Notes: generated by a model not told the origin, from the letters alone. Positions 20,218 through 31,151 are shown, numbered from the stretch's first letter. The stretch: 64,000 nt of DNA from Methanothermococcus okinawensis IH1 (GCF_000179575.2 NC_015636.1:1093495-1157494); one strand, 5' to 3'. Program-made: numbers and translations.

Positions 20218-20416
20218 AATTTACCTCCACTTTATTAAAATAACAATATTATATATTGAATTTATGGTTTTTAAATATATCCCTTATTCTTATATTAAAT
20301 TATTATAGTAATAATAAATAATAAGATATAGATTTTTTTACTTTCTTTTATTTTATCTTAATTATTTATCTTATTTTTATTTTTAATTTAGTTCACAATT
20401 TATGAATATATGTTCA

Positions 20417-20457
20417 ATAATCGTAATGTTTATATATATTTTAATCCATACGATTAT
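20417..20457. promoter_or_regulatory. 9-bp inverted repeat flanking a TATA box upstream of ppx
   Basis: ATAATCGTA (20417-20425) and TACGATTAT (20449-20457) are perfect inverted arms. Between them lies TTTATATATA (20429-20438), a consensus archaeal TATA box in the right orientation for ppx; its start site would be near 20460. This is the layout expected of an operator around the promoter, possibly bound by a phosphate regulator. A further single copy of ATAATCGTA occurs just upstream of ppk (about 21486-21494). The rest of the 302-nt region upstream of ppx shows no ORF. Confidence 0.55.
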
Positions 20458-20519
20458 AAGGTTATTTAAATAAATAAATATAGTATTTAGTATTTTATAA
20501 AAAATAAGTGGGTGTTATT

Positions 20520-21407
20520 TTGGAAAAAATTATCAGCGTAATTGATATAGGTTCTAATACTGTAAAACTTGTAATATATAAATATAAAAACGGTAAATTA
20601 ATACCAAAATATACTCAATCAATATATTTGAGATTATTTAATTATTTGATTAAAAGTAATTCTCCCCATGGTGAGAAATTAATTATATCAAAGAAAGGTA
20701 TTTCTAAAACAAAAGAAGTACTGGAACATTTTAAAAAGGAAGTGGATGAATATAAACCTGATAAACTTATAGCTTTTGCAACCTATGTAATAAGAGTGGC
20801 GGATAATAAGGATGAATTTTTAAATGAAATGAAAGACTACTTCGACATAAGGATATTGTCAGAACAGGAAGAAGCGTATTATTCGGCGTATGGGGCGTTA
20901 TTGAATATTAATTTAGAAAGCGGAATAATATGTGATATGGGTGGGGGAAGTTTGGAGGTATGTTCTGTAAAAAACAACGATATTGAACACTGCAATAGTT
21001 ATCCCCTTGGAACATTATATTTTAAAGACTTCTTTCCGGATGGAATATTGATAAATGAAGAAGGGGCAAGAAATAAGATTAGAAAATTTATAAAAAAACC
21101 CAGCCAAAATTTCGAAACAATGGTAGGTGTAGGAGGCAGTATAAGAGCTCTCTCAAAAATTACACATAAAAAGAAAATAGAAAAAACGGTTCTTGATAAA
21201 ACTTTGAATAAAATAAAAAATATGACACCTAATGAAATTTCTGAAAAATATATGATATCTGAAAGGAGGTCAGAAACCGTAGTTTCAGCAGCACTTGCAA
21301 TGTCTGAATTGATGAATATTTATGGTTGTAAGACTTTGTATATATCTAAATATGGTATTAGGGAGGGCATAATTTTAAAATTACTTTTAAATGGTGAAAA
21401 ACCGTAA
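20520..21407 (+). CDS. ppx: Exopolyphosphatase / Ppx-GppA family phosphatase
   Basis: Hydrolyses terminal phosphate from polyphosphate, or pppGpp in bacterial relatives. 295 aa from TTG 20520, chosen by GGTGTT-ATT-TTG; the GTG at 20508 overlaps the ribosome site. ASKHA motifs: V-I-D-I-G-S-N-T-V-K near the start, the T-Y-V-I-R segment, D-M-G-G-G-S-L-E and V-G-V-G-G-S. It holds only the two-lobed catalytic core and lacks the C-terminal HD-like domains of long PPX. It precedes ppk on the same strand. Confidence 0.85.
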   Translation: MEKIISVIDIGSNTVKLVIYKYKNGKLIPKYTQSIYLRLFNYLIKSNSPHGEKLIISKKGISKTKEVLEHFKKEVDEYKPDKLIAFATYVIRVADNKDEFLNEMKDYFDIRILSEQEEAYYSAYGALLNINLESGIICDMGGGSLEVCSVKNNDIEHCNSYPLGTLYFKDFFPDGILINEEGARNKIRKFIKKPSQNFETMVGVGGSIRALSKITHKKKIEKTVLDKTLNKIKNMTPNEISEKYMISERRSETVVSAALAMSELMNIYGCKTLYISKYGIREGIILKLLLNGEKP

Positions 21408-21546
21408 AATATAGGAAAAATAAAAAAAGAAAAAGAAAAAGAAGCAAATATAATGAAATAACTATAAAATAAATATAAAACAATAATAATCGTAAAATAG
21501 AACAATATAATGAATAAGAATAGAATAAAAAAAGATGAGGGATTAT

Positions 21547-24025
21547 ATGGATAATCATAATTCCAATCATGATAGTATGATTGATATATCGGAGCTCGTA
21601 AAAAATGTTAAGAATAGATTAAATAATCAGAATATTAAAAATTCAAATGACACCATAAATAGATTAGGTTCTGAAAAATACAATAATGATAAAACTATGG
21701 GGAAAAATACTGAGAATAAAGGCAATTCATCAAAAACTATCGGAAAATACATGGTAAAAAAAGAAGAATTAAAAAATAATAAAAATAACAATAACAGTAA
21801 TAATAATGCCAATGGCAAAAACAATAAACATGAGGTAATAGCTAAAATAGAATATCTATCAAAAAATAACGATAATAATAATTATAATGAAAATAATAAC
21901 AACAATATTAATAATAAATATGACAAAGATAATTACTATAATAACGAACATAATAATTTTGAATCGCAACTAAACTTAAATAATCCTAATTATTATATAA
22001 ATAGGGAGTTAAGTTGGTTAGAGTTTAATAAGAGAGTTTTAGAAGAATCGAGTGATGAATCAAATCCATTATTGGAACGATTAAAATTTTTGGCAATATT
22101 CAATTCAAATTTAGATGAATTTTTTATGATAAGAGTTGCAGGGCTTAAACAGAGAGTATCTGCAAATATTTTGGAAAAATCCCCCGACGGATTAACACCT
22201 TATGAACAGCTGGTGGAAATTCATAAAAAAACAAAAAAACTGCTTAAATATTCTGAATTACAATACAATATCCTTATAGACCAATTAAGAAATCATGGTA
22301 TTTACATACATAAATTTAGTGAAATAGACCATGATTTAAAACATCAGGCAAAGGAATACTTTAAAAAATACATATTGCCAGTATTAACGCCTCTTGGGAT
22401 AGATGCTACCCATCCATTTCCGCATGTTGTAAATTTAGGGTTTAACATATTAATCGAGATAAACAGTGAGGAAGGTATAAAACTTGGACTTGTGCCTATA
22501 CCTAAAAATATACCAAGATTCATAGAGATATACAATAACAATAAAAATGGCAAAAACAGTGAAAGGCACTTTATACTCCTTGAAGAGTTGATAATGGAAC
22601 ATATAAATAAGTTATTTCCACATCAGGATATAAAAAGGATGATAACATTTAGACTTACAAGGGATGCAGATATTCGAATCCAAGAGGATGAAGCAGATGA
22701 TTTACTTGAAGAGATTGAAAAAGGTCTAAAAGAAAGAAGATTTGGAAAGGCTGTTAGGTTGGAAATATATGAAAATTCTGGTAAAGGGGGAAATAAATAT
22801 CTCCAAGAATTTTTAAAGGATGAATATGATTTAGAGGATATGGATATATATAAAATGAAAATTCCGCTAAATTTAACCGATTTATGGCAACTTTATGAAT
22901 GTATAGATGATATAAATTTAAAATATAAACCATATATACCTTATTTATCATCAATTTTTGATATTGACATATTTTCTACCTTAAAATCCAAAGATTTAGT
23001 ATTATTTTTACCTTATGATTCGTTTGAACCTATTATAGATTTTTTAAACGATGCTGCTGAAAATCCTGATGTATTGGCAATAAAGATAGTGCTATATAGA
23101 ACTGGGAGGCATTCCCCAATAATAGATGCATTGAAGAAAGCCGTTAGAAATGGAAAAGAAGTTACTGCTATAATTGAATTAAAAGCAAGATTTGATGAGG
23201 AGAGTAATATATCTTGGGCAAAATGTCTTGAAGAAGAGGGCGTGCATGTGGTTTATGGAATACCTAAATTAAAAATACATGCAAAGATGATTATGGTTGT
23301 AAAAAAAGAAGATGGCGGTATAAAAAGATATGTTCATTTAGGAACTGGCAACTATAATCATACCACTGCAAAGGTATATTCAGATTTAGGTATCATGAGC
23401 TCCGATGAAATATTGGGTAAGGATGTTGAAAAAATATTTAATGCCATTACTGGTTATTTCCAACATCCCAAACTAAATAAAATATATATCCCCTCATAAA
23501 TTAAAGGAAAGGGTTATTGAATGTATAAGAAATGAGGCTAACCATGGTTCGAACGGTAGGATAATAGCTAAAATGAATTCTCTTGTGGATATGGATGTAA
23601 TTAAAGAGCTTTATCGTGCTTCTCAAAAAGGTGTTGAAATAGACTTGATAGTTAGAGGAATATGCTGTTTGAAACCCGGGATTAAAGGAATTAGCGATAA
23701 TATCAGGGTAAGAAGTATTGTTGGAAAATACCTTGAACATGCTAGGGTGTTTTACTTTAAAAATAATGGTGATGAAATTTTGTATTTAAGTAGTGCCGAT
23801 TGGATGCCAAGAAACTTCAATAAAAGGGTAGAAACAATGTTTCCCGTGGAATCTAACACCATAAAAGAGTATATTAAAGAAATATTAAACATCCAACTAA
23901 GAGATACCACAAAAGCCAGAATTATGCAACCCGATGGAACCTATATAAGAACTGAACAAAAAGACTGTAATTCTCAGGAATATTTTGAAAAGTGGGTAAA
24001 ATTAAAGGATATAAATAATATTTAA
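21547..24025 (+). pseudogene. ppk: Polyphosphate kinase PPK1, split by a frameshift at 23482-23494
   Basis: PPK1 makes polyphosphate from ATP. The first frame ends at TAA 23497-23499. The +1 frame continues without a stop from about 23483 to 24025 and carries the rest of the family. The upstream part has N-R-E-L-S-W-L-E-F-N and K-I-H-A-K; the downstream part has I-I-A-K-M-N-S-L-V-D, R-G-I-C-C-L and Y-L-E-H-A-R, the last holding the second active-site His. Adding one AT unit in the ATATATAT tract (23482-23489), or removing one base, restores I-Y-I-S-P-H-K. An Asn-rich extension of about 140 aa precedes the PPK domain. Could be sequencing error, mutation, phase variation or programmed shift. 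Confidence 0.85.
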
Positions 24026-24244
24026 ATTACATAGGTATATCAATTTTTTATTTATCTTATTTTTTATTATTTTTTATTATTTTATTTTAATGGTTTTAAA
24101 TCTTTAATGCATTTATTCATAAAATATGAACTTTAATTCTAAATAGAAAACTTTATATATATAATAAGGTATAGGAATTATCGTAAATATATTTAAAATA
24201 TATCAAGAATTATTAGTGATAATTGGCATATATAAGGTGATGAT

Positions 24245-25384
24245 GTGAAAAAAATACTGGCATTGGTATTGGGTATATGTTTAATAGTCCCAATAGTAAG
24301 TTTAGCCGGATGTGTTGGAGGAGGCAATTCTCAATCCTCCGAACAACAATCCTCTGCGAGCTCTGCTACAAAAACCATAAGTCTAAGAACCACAGGTGCT
24401 ACATTCCCTAAATATCAGATACAAAAATGGATAGAAGATTATCAAAAAACCCATCCAAATGTTAAAATTGAATATGAAGGTGGCGGAAGCGGTCATGGAC
24501 AGGAAGTATTCTTAAAAGGCTTAACAGATATAGGAAGGTCAGACCCTCCTGTTAAAAAGAGTATGTGGGATAGATTTACGGCAACAGGAGACCAACCATT
24601 ACAATTCCCTGAAATTGTGGGAGCTGTTGTTGTATCTTACAATATTCCAGAACTTGGAGATAAACCATTGAAATTAGACCCTAATACATTATCAGATATC
24701 TTCTCAGGAAAAATAAAATACTGGGATAATTCAAAAATAAAGGCATTAAATCCCGGTGTTAATTTACCCCATAAAGAAATTACCGTTATCCACAGAAGTG
24801 ATGCAAGTGGAACCACTGAGATATTTACTACATATTTAAGTGTTGCAAGCACAAACTGGCCTGATAGTTTAGTTGGAAAATTAGTTGACTGGCCTGCTGA
24901 CAAACAAGGAAGAGGAACAGCAGGAAAAGGTAATCCAGGCGTTGTAGCCATATTAAAAAATACACCTTATTCCATAGCCTATACCGAACTATCATATGCA
25001 ATTGAAGAAAAATTGCCTGTTGCAGCATTGAAAAACAAAAACGGAAAATTCGTAGTTCCAGATAGCAAATCAATTCCAGCAGCTGTTACAGGTGTCAAAT
25101 CCAAAATACCAAATCCAACAGAAGGATACAAGGAAGATTTAAAACAGATGTTAAATGCACCAGGAGATGATTCCTATCCAATAGTAGCATTCACTCATAT
25201 ATTGGTTTGGGAAAATAAAAATGGTAAGCATTACAGTCCAGAAAAGGCAAAAGCTATAAAAGACTTCTTAACATGGGTATTAACCGAAGGACAAAAACCT
25301 GAGCATTGGGCTCCAGGATATGTAGGATTACCTAAAAGTGTAGCAAATATAGGATTAAATGCTGTAAATAGTATAAAAGAATAA
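24245..25384 (+). CDS. pstS: Phosphate ABC transporter substrate-binding lipoprotein PstS
   Basis: 379 aa. A signal peptide (residues 1-22) ends in a lipobox L-A-G-C with Cys23, then a Ser/Gln/Gly-rich linker. The mature part has phosphate-binding segments T-T-G-A-T-F-P near 52, and R-S-D-A-S-G-T-T-E-I-F in the middle, typical of PstS. Start GTG with GGTGAT-GAT-GTG. It leads a pstSCAB-phoU cluster. A TATA-like TTTATATATA sequence lies near 24150, upstream of this gene. Confidence 0.95.
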   Translation: MKKILALVLGICLIVPIVSLAGCVGGGNSQSSEQQSSASSATKTISLRTTGATFPKYQIQKWIEDYQKTHPNVKIEYEGGGSGHGQEVFLKGLTDIGRSDPPVKKSMWDRFTATGDQPLQFPEIVGAVVVSYNIPELGDKPLKLDPNTLSDIFSGKIKYWDNSKIKALNPGVNLPHKEITVIHRSDASGTTEIFTTYLSVASTNWPDSLVGKLVDWPADKQGRGTAGKGNPGVVAILKNTPYSIAYTELSYAIEEKLPVAALKNKNGKFVVPDSKSIPAAVTGVKSKIPNPTEGYKEDLKQMLNAPGDDSYPIVAFTHILVWENKNGKHYSPEKAKAIKDFLTWVLTEGQKPEHWAPGYVGLPKSVANIGLNAVNSIKE

Positions 25385-25594
25385 AAATATTAAGGATAAA
25401 AAATAACAATTATTATTACTATTATTTTTCTTCTTATTTATTTTTTTAAAGAATTATAGTTTTTAAAATTTCAAAAATTTCATTAAAAATATATTAAATA
25501 AAATATATATAATAAGCATGGTAATTATTTTATGATAATTATTTATTTCTTTTAATATATATTATAATTACAAAATATATCAAGGTTGAAAATC

Positions 25595-26533
25595 ATGGGT
25601 ATTGGTGAGCTCTTAAAAAAAATAGATGATTTTAAATTGATAACTTCACCTGCAATAGCTATAGTTTTTGTTTTATTCGTGTTGATGCTTGCTGTTTATT
25701 TTTACAATGCTTTACCAGCTATTGAAAAATACGGCATAAATCTGTTTTTACAAAATATCTGGAAAGCCACAGAAAATCCAATAAATGAAGTTTATGGATT
25801 AGCGGCACCAATTTGGGGAAGCATTTACACTGCCACAATTGCAATTATAATAGCCCTTCCACTGTCAATATGTTATGCAATATTTGTAAATGATTACGCA
25901 CCTAAACAATTAAAATATCCTTTAATTATTATATCCGATATAATGGCAGGATTACCTACAATAATATATGGTATTTGGGGTGCATTTATATTGGTGCCTC
26001 TTTTAAGGGATAATTTAATGAAATTCTTATACAATCATTTTTCATTTATACCGTTGTTTAATTATCCACCGTTATCCGGATATTCCTATCTGTCAGCGGG
26101 GATATTGCTTGGAATTATGGTTATTCCATTTGCTTCGGCAATTATAAGGGAGGCTTATGCGATGATTCCATCGGTGTATAGGGAAGGATTGGTGGCATTA
26201 GGAGCTACAAGGTATGAAACTACAAAGGTTTTAATTAAATATGTAAAACCTGCAATAATGTCTGGATTTATATTGGCATTTGGTAGAGCTCTTGGTGAAA
26301 CGGTTGCAGTATCCCTTGTTATTGGAAACTCCTTTAACCTAACCTATAAGCTATTTGCCCCAGGATATACCATATCTTCCCTTATAGCAAATCAGTTTGG
26401 AAATGCCATACTATACAAATACATGACATCAGTTCTTTTCTCTGCTGGACTGGTTCTATTTGTCGTAGGTTTGATAATCAATATTATAGGTCTTTATTAT
26501 TTGAAGAGGTGGAGAGAAAATGTCACCCACTAA
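25595..26533 (+). CDS. pstC: Phosphate ABC transporter permease PstC
   Basis: About 312 aa with six predicted membrane helices. The cytoplasmic EAA-type loop reads R-E-A-Y-A-M-I-P-S-V-Y-R-E-G-L-V-A-L-G-A, matching PstC. Start at ATG 25595 with GGTTGAAAATC before it; the TTG at 25586 overlaps that site. It overlaps pstA by 14 nt, indicating coupled translation. Confidence 0.93.
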   Translation: MGIGELLKKIDDFKLITSPAIAIVFVLFVLMLAVYFYNALPAIEKYGINLFLQNIWKATENPINEVYGLAAPIWGSIYTATIAIIIALPLSICYAIFVNDYAPKQLKYPLIIISDIMAGLPTIIYGIWGAFILVPLLRDNLMKFLYNHFSFIPLFNYPPLSGYSYLSAGILLGIMVIPFASAIIREAYAMIPSVYREGLVALGATRYETTKVLIKYVKPAIMSGFILAFGRALGETVAVSLVIGNSFNLTYKLFAPGYTISSLIANQFGNAILYKYMTSVLFSAGLVLFVVGLIINIIGLYYLKRWRENVTH

Positions 26534-27401
26534 CACCAATGGTAATAATAGCAATAATTCCAGTAGCCACCATAAAAAAATTAGAATGGTTAAAGATAAG
26601 ATATTTTTAATAACTGTGGGAGCTCTAACATTAATTGCCATACTCCCACTTTTTCACATCATCATCTCAATAATTATAAAAGGATTACCAATTATCTTAA
26701 AAAACGGTTCAACATTTATATTTGGAACATTGAGTGAAGGGGGAATTGGTCCAGCAATAGTGGGAACTTTAATGCTGACATTATTGGCCACTCTCATAGG
26801 GTTGCCATTGGCTTTCTTGGCTGGGGCATACAGCTATGAATATCCCGACAGTTTTATAGGAAGAACCACAAAAATGCTCTTACAAATCATGTTGGAGTTT
26901 CCAACGATACTTGTAGGTGTGTTTGTCATGGGAATATTGGTTGTTCCTATGGGTTCTTTCTCTGCAATTGCAGGAGCTCTGGCATTGGCACTTATACTTA
27001 CCCCTTATGTTTCAGTATATACCGAAGAAGCTATGGCAGAAATACCACGAATATATAAGGAGGGAGGATATGCATTAGGTTGCACCAGAGCTCAGGTGAT
27101 ATTTAAAGTAATTACAAAAATGGCTAAAAAAGGGATATTAACTGGAATATTGATAGGCATGGCTAAGGTTTCAGGGGAAACTGCTCCGCTACTATTTACA
27201 GCGGGTGGATTGTATGAATCTTATCCCTCAAATCCTCTGGAACCTGTTGGAGCAATTCCGCTGCTGATATATACATTGGTTCAAAGCCCTTCCATAGAAG
27301 ACCATCAAATGGCTTGGGGAGCAGCACTGGTTATGCTTATTTTATTCTTGGCATTATTTGTACCTATAAGATATGCTTTAAAAGACGAAATAAAACTTTA
27401 A
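26520..27401 (+). CDS. pstA: Phosphate ABC transporter permease PstA
   Basis: 293 aa. After a short Asn/Ser-rich N-terminus come six hydrophobic helices. The EAA loop [17 protein letters not shown] is typical of PstA. It starts inside the end of pstC with GGAGAGAAA-ATG and is followed 10 nt later by pstB. It forms the membrane channel with PstC. Confidence 0.93.
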   Translation: MSPTNTNGNNSNNSSSHHKKIRMVKDKIFLITVGALTLIAILPLFHIIISIIIKGLPIILKNGSTFIFGTLSEGGIGPAIVGTLMLTLLATLIGLPLAFLAGAYSYEYPDSFIGRTTKMLLQIMLEFPTILVGVFVMGILVVPMGSFSAIAGALALALILTPYVSVYTEEAMAEIPRIYKEGGYALGCTRAQVIFKVITKMAKKGILTGILIGMAKVSGETAPLLFTAGGLYESYPSNPLEPVGAIPLLIYTLVQSPSIEDHQMAWGAALVMLILFLALFVPIRYALKDEIKL

Positions 27402-27411
27402 AAGGGATAGC

Positions 27412-28176
27412 ATGGACAATACGAATATAAAAATGGAAACAAAAAATTTAAACCTATGGTATGGAGATAAGCAGGCATTGTTTAATATAAATCTTCCAGT
27501 TCATGAAAACAAAATCACAGCACTGATTGGTCCAAGTGGTTGTGGTAAATCTACATTTTTAAGATGTTTGAATAGATTGAACGATTTAATAACTACCGTT
27601 AAAATAAACGGGGATGTTTTGTTGGATGGAAAAAATATATACGACAATGATGTAGATGTTTATGATTTAAGAAAAAGAGTAGGTATGGTTTTTCAAAAAC
27701 CTAATCCTTTTGCCATGAGTATTTATGACAATATTGCATTTGGTCCAAGGATACACGGTATCAAAGATAAAAAAACGCTTGATAAAATTGTAGAATGGTC
27801 ATTAAAAAAGGCTGCATTATGGGATGAAGTTAAAGATGAACTAAATAAAAATGCCCTTTCGTTATCAGGAGGTCAGCAGCAGAGACTGTGTATTGCAAGA
27901 ACAATAGCTGTGAAACCTGATGTGATATTGATGGATGAGCCAACTTCGGCACTTGACCCAATATCTACATTAAAAATTGAAGATTTGATGGCAGAGTTAG
28001 CTAAGGATTATACAATAGTAGTTGTTACACACAACATGCAACAGGCAAGTAGGGTTTCGGATTATACTGGATTTTTCTTGATGGGAAAACTTATAGAATT
28101 CAACAAAACAGAAAAAATATTCCTTGAACCATCCAAAAAAGAAACTGAGGATTATATAAGTGGTAGATTTGGTTAA
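27412..28176 (+). CDS. pstB: Phosphate ABC transporter ATP-binding protein PstB
   Basis: 254 aa, the standard length. Walker [10 protein letters not shown] at 40-48, the PstB-type L-R-C-L-N-R-L-N-D after it, signature L-S-G-G-Q-Q-Q-R and Walker [14 protein letters not shown] are all present. It energises phosphate uptake by PstCA. Confidence 0.96.
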   Translation: MDNTNIKMETKNLNLWYGDKQALFNINLPVHENKITALIGPSGCGKSTFLRCLNRLNDLITTVKINGDVLLDGKNIYDNDVDVYDLRKRVGMVFQKPNPFAMSIYDNIAFGPRIHGIKDKKTLDKIVEWSLKKAALWDEVKDELNKNALSLSGGQQQRLCIARTIAVKPDVILMDEPTSALDPISTLKIEDLMAELAKDYTIVVVTHNMQQASRVSDYTGFFLMGKLIEFNKTEKIFLEPSKKETEDYISGRFG

Positions 28177-28231
28177 TTAGTTTAATTATAAGTAAAACCA
28201 ATATAATATGTTAATATCAATAGGTGGTATT

Positions 28232-28906
28232 ATGACAAGAGAATTACTATATACTAAAATAGAAGAAGTAGAAAATGATGTAATGGATATGGGAACATTG
28301 TGTATGGATGCTTTAAAGGATGCTGTGGAATCATTTTTGTCATGCGATAAAGAGTTAGCAAAAAAAGTCCGAGAAAACGACGATATAATAGATAGAAAAG
28401 AAATGGAAATCGAAGAAAAATGCGTATCTATTATAGCACTTCAACAACCTGTTGCATCGGATTTAAGAACCATATTAACAGTTATTAAAATTATTTCAAA
28501 ATTGGAAAAAATAGGAGATAATGCTTCAAAAATAGCCAAAATCACTTTAAAATCAAAACTCGATGGACCTATTAAGAATGAGGTATTAAATGTAATGCTT
28601 GAATATTTAGAAAAAATGTTAAAGGACGCTTTGATATCATTTAAAACTAAAAATGAAAGTCTTGCAAGGGATGTTTATAATAGAGATAAAAAAATAGATA
28701 CATTGTATAACCAGCTTTACAGGGAAATGATTAGTTATATAGTAGAAAATCCAAAGAACACTACAAAAGCCACGGAAATTATATTTGTTGGGAAGTATTT
28801 AGAGCGAAGTAGTAATTTAGTGGCTTCAATTGGAGATAGGGTGGTATATATGATAACGGGGGAAAGAATAAAAGAAGAAGAATTTGATTTTAAGCATTTT
28901 GAATAA
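28232..28906 (+). CDS. phoU: Phosphate uptake regulator PhoU
   Basis: About 224 aa, made of two repeated three-helix units. E-K-I-G-D-N-A in the first unit and E-R-S-S-N-L-V-A in the second correspond to the conserved metal-binding E-R-x-G-D motifs. Start ATG 28232 with GGTGGT-ATT-ATG; the upstream in-frame ATG at 28208 has no site. PhoU normally restrains the Pst transporter when phosphate is plentiful. Last gene of the cluster. Confidence 0.9.
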   Translation: MTRELLYTKIEEVENDVMDMGTLCMDALKDAVESFLSCDKELAKKVRENDDIIDRKEMEIEEKCVSIIALQQPVASDLRTILTVIKIISKLEKIGDNASKIAKITLKSKLDGPIKNEVLNVMLEYLEKMLKDALISFKTKNESLARDVYNRDKKIDTLYNQLYREMISYIVENPKNTTKATEIIFVGKYLERSSNLVASIGDRVVYMITGERIKEEEFDFKHFE

Positions 28907-28990
28907 ATATATCTTACTTTCCCTATCTATTAATAGAAATATAGTGATAATAATAAATAAAAATCCATAAAAATGAGGGGATGAAATATT

Positions 28991-29266
28991 ATGGAAAATA
29001 CCACATCCGCTACTGACAAAATTAATGTAGGGGATAATACTACTGATTTATCGAGGGAGGAGCTCCTAAATAAACTGGGTATTAGACCACCCTCAGAGGA
29101 TGAAATATCGGCATTAACAAAATCAGCATTTGAAAACCATAGTGAATTGGAAGATAATTTAAAAAGCGATGTATATAGTAAATTGGATTTTTTTCTATCT
29201 TCACAGGATGGTGTATATTATTATGATATAAAAATTACGGAAAACGGGTGGAATATAATAAAATAA
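28991..29266 (+). CDS. Unknown small acidic protein
   Basis: 91 aa, acidic, with a Thr/Asp-rich N-terminus, then the segment E-E-L-L-N-K-L-G-I-R-P-P-S and a C-terminal part that may be a short beta-sheet. I do not recognise the family. GGGGATGAAATATT precedes the ATG. It follows phoU by 84 nt. The next ORF starts on its stop codon (TAATG). Confidence 0.55.
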   Translation: MENTTSATDKINVGDNTTDLSREELLNKLGIRPPSEDEISALTKSAFENHSELEDNLKSDVYSKLDFFLSSQDGVYYYDIKITENGWNIIK

Positions 29267-29478
29267 TGGTTGATTATACCATAAAAATAAAATGCAAAAA
29301 ATTCCTTGGTATGATAAATAAAATAAGTTTAAATCATGTCAAAAAAGGCATCAACAATATAGTAAATAACAATGTCCCATCAGAGTATTATTTATATACC
29401 TCCAATCAGCAGAGCTCCGCTAAAAATTCAGAATATATTATAATTCAAAGTTGCATTTATGTCCATAAATACATGTAA
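29266..29478 (+). CDS. Possible coupled small unknown protein
   Basis: 70 aa from the ATG that overlaps the previous stop codon as TAATG, suggesting translational coupling. It is basic and Asn-rich with no family I recognise. There is no independent ribosome site. A GAGCTC at 29412 lies inside it; that motif is nearly confined to coding DNA in this window, which mildly supports it being real. Confidence 0.4.
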   Translation: MVDYTIKIKCKKFLGMINKISLNHVKKGINNIVNNNVPSEYYLYTSNQQSSAKNSEYIIIQSCIYVHKYM

Positions 29479-29558
29479 ATAAATATTAATAAAAACTTAG
29501 AAATATAAATATAATTTGGTATTTTACCTACCATTATCTTATTATTATTAATTACTTA

Positions 29559-31052
29559 TTATTCATTATTTTTTCTTTTCCTCCACTCCTCAATAGGTAT
29601 TGAGTATTTGTCTTCAAACTGTTTTCTATATAATGTATTGTATGTGCAGAATGGTATTATTTTATTGTCTGGCAATGCATAATGTATGACGCATCTCTGA
29701 ATCCTTTTAGCATCAAAATTATATGGGTCCATAAAATGCATACATCCAATTAAAATCGTATTAAAATGGAATTTTGAGAGGGCATTATAATCTCCCTTCA
29801 ATATTTTTATTAAAGTTTCCATAAGTTTTATATTTGATGGCATTTTTGAAGAATCTACTAAACTAGGCAGTGCTTTTGTAATCTTTAAAAGTATTTTTCC
29901 TTTTTCTATCCTAGATAGTTTATTTTTATCATTATAATTCTCATATATTTCTTTAAGAACTTCTATAAAACCTTCAACATCAAAGAATCTTGTTATAGGT
30001 ATAAGTTTATCATTTTCTACAAATACATAGGTTGCAGCTCCGCAGTGTTGGTGAGCACTCAATTTTATTACTTCTCTATTTTCCCAGAGCTCGACAAATA
30101 AGGATATTGGCACCACAAATGGCACAGGATAAAAATCATCTTTTAATATTTCTCCATCGGTCTGTTCTTCAACAAGTTTAACAAAATCTGGAATGGTTAT
30201 TCTCTGCTCCAATCTTTTGTTTTCATCGATTCTTCCAGTAAAAGAAACAGGTTGAACATTTACATTTCTAACAACATCTTTATTTTTAGCGGCAAATCTT
30301 ATTATACCCCCCATCTGGTCATCATTAACCCCTTTTACAAGTGTTGGAACCAAAACAACACTGTTAAAATTGGCCTTTCTACAATTTTCTATAACCTTTA
30401 ATTTTAAAGGCAGGAGATTTTTATTCCTTGCAATTAAGTAAGGTCTTTCTGTTAAGCCATCGAATTGCAAATAAATTGTGGATAATCCAGCTTCCTTTAA
30501 TTTCTTAATATATTCAATATCTTTTAATTTTATACCGTTGGTGGCAACTTGAACATGATTAAACCCGAGCTCCTTAGCCATTTTTATTAGTTCTGGCAAA
30601 TCTTCTCTAACGGTTGGTTCTCCACCGGCAAACTGTATTGCAGGACATGGCACATCCTCATTCCTTAAATTAATCATCATCTGTTTTATCTCTTCAACCG
30701 ATGGTTCATATACCTTTTTAGTTCTATTTGCATTTGCAAAACATATGGGGCAGTTTAAATTGCATCTATTTGTTACATCCAAATTTGCCAATACCGTTGT
30801 GGATTTGTGATTTGGACATAAACCGCAGTCAAAAGGACAGCCATCTTTAACCTCAGTATTTGCTTTTCTTATCCCATTCCCAATATATTCATATTTATTG
30901 TATCGTTTATACATTTCGCTGTCATTCCAATAAACATCTCTAAATTTTCCATGTTCAGGACATTCTTTTTCTATTATTACTTTGCCATCTTCCTCAAATA
31001 CATCTGCTTCAATTCTCTTTAAACATACAGGACATAAAGATATGGTTTTCAA
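29559..31052 (-). CDS. Radical SAM protein, tetraether lipid synthase (Tes)-like
   Basis: 497 aa. An N-terminal Cys-rich part (Cys7, Cys10, Cys31, then C-P-F-D-C-G-L-C at 72-79) precedes the radical SAM CxxxCxxC motif (Cys97, Cys101, Cys104). Next come G-G-E-P-T (SAM-binding) and a long C-terminal region. This matches the MJ0619-type enzymes shown to couple two archaeol chains into macrocyclic or tetraether lipids and earlier linked to methanopterin methylation. Start TTG with GGAGGGATTATT before it. The HTH regulator gene lies 99 nt upstream on the same strand. A paralog with another substrate remains possible. Confidence 0.7.
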   Translation of the reverse strand: MKTISLCPVCLKRIEADVFEEDGKVIIEKECPEHGKFRDVYWNDSEMYKRYNKYEYIGNGIRKANTEVKDGCPFDCGLCPNHKSTTVLANLDVTNRCNLNCPICFANANRTKKVYEPSVEEIKQMMINLRNEDVPCPAIQFAGGEPTVREDLPELIKMAKELGFNHVQVATNGIKLKDIEYIKKLKEAGLSTIYLQFDGLTERPYLIARNKNLLPLKLKVIENCRKANFNSVVLVPTLVKGVNDDQMGGIIRFAAKNKDVVRNVNVQPVSFTGRIDENKRLEQRITIPDFVKLVEEQTDGEILKDDFYPVPFVVPISLFVELWENREVIKLSAHQHCGAATYVFVENDKLIPITRFFDVEGFIEVLKEIYENYNDKNKLSRIEKGKILLKITKALPSLVDSSKMPSNIKLMETLIKILKGDYNALSKFHFNTILIGCMHFMDPYNFDAKRIQRCVIHYALPDNKIIPFCTYNTLYRKQFEDKYSIPIEEWRKRKNNE

Positions 31053-31151
31053 AATAATCCCTCCACATGATTGTATAAATAAATTTATATATATTGATAA
31101 TATAAAATAACAATATCTGATGTTTTATTCTCATATAGTTTTGATATTTAA

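Noticed and set aside
21780-21930. Repetitive AAT/AAC stretch as CRISPR or minisatellite
   Set aside because: It is codon-level Asn repetition within ppk, with no regular repeat-spacer unit.
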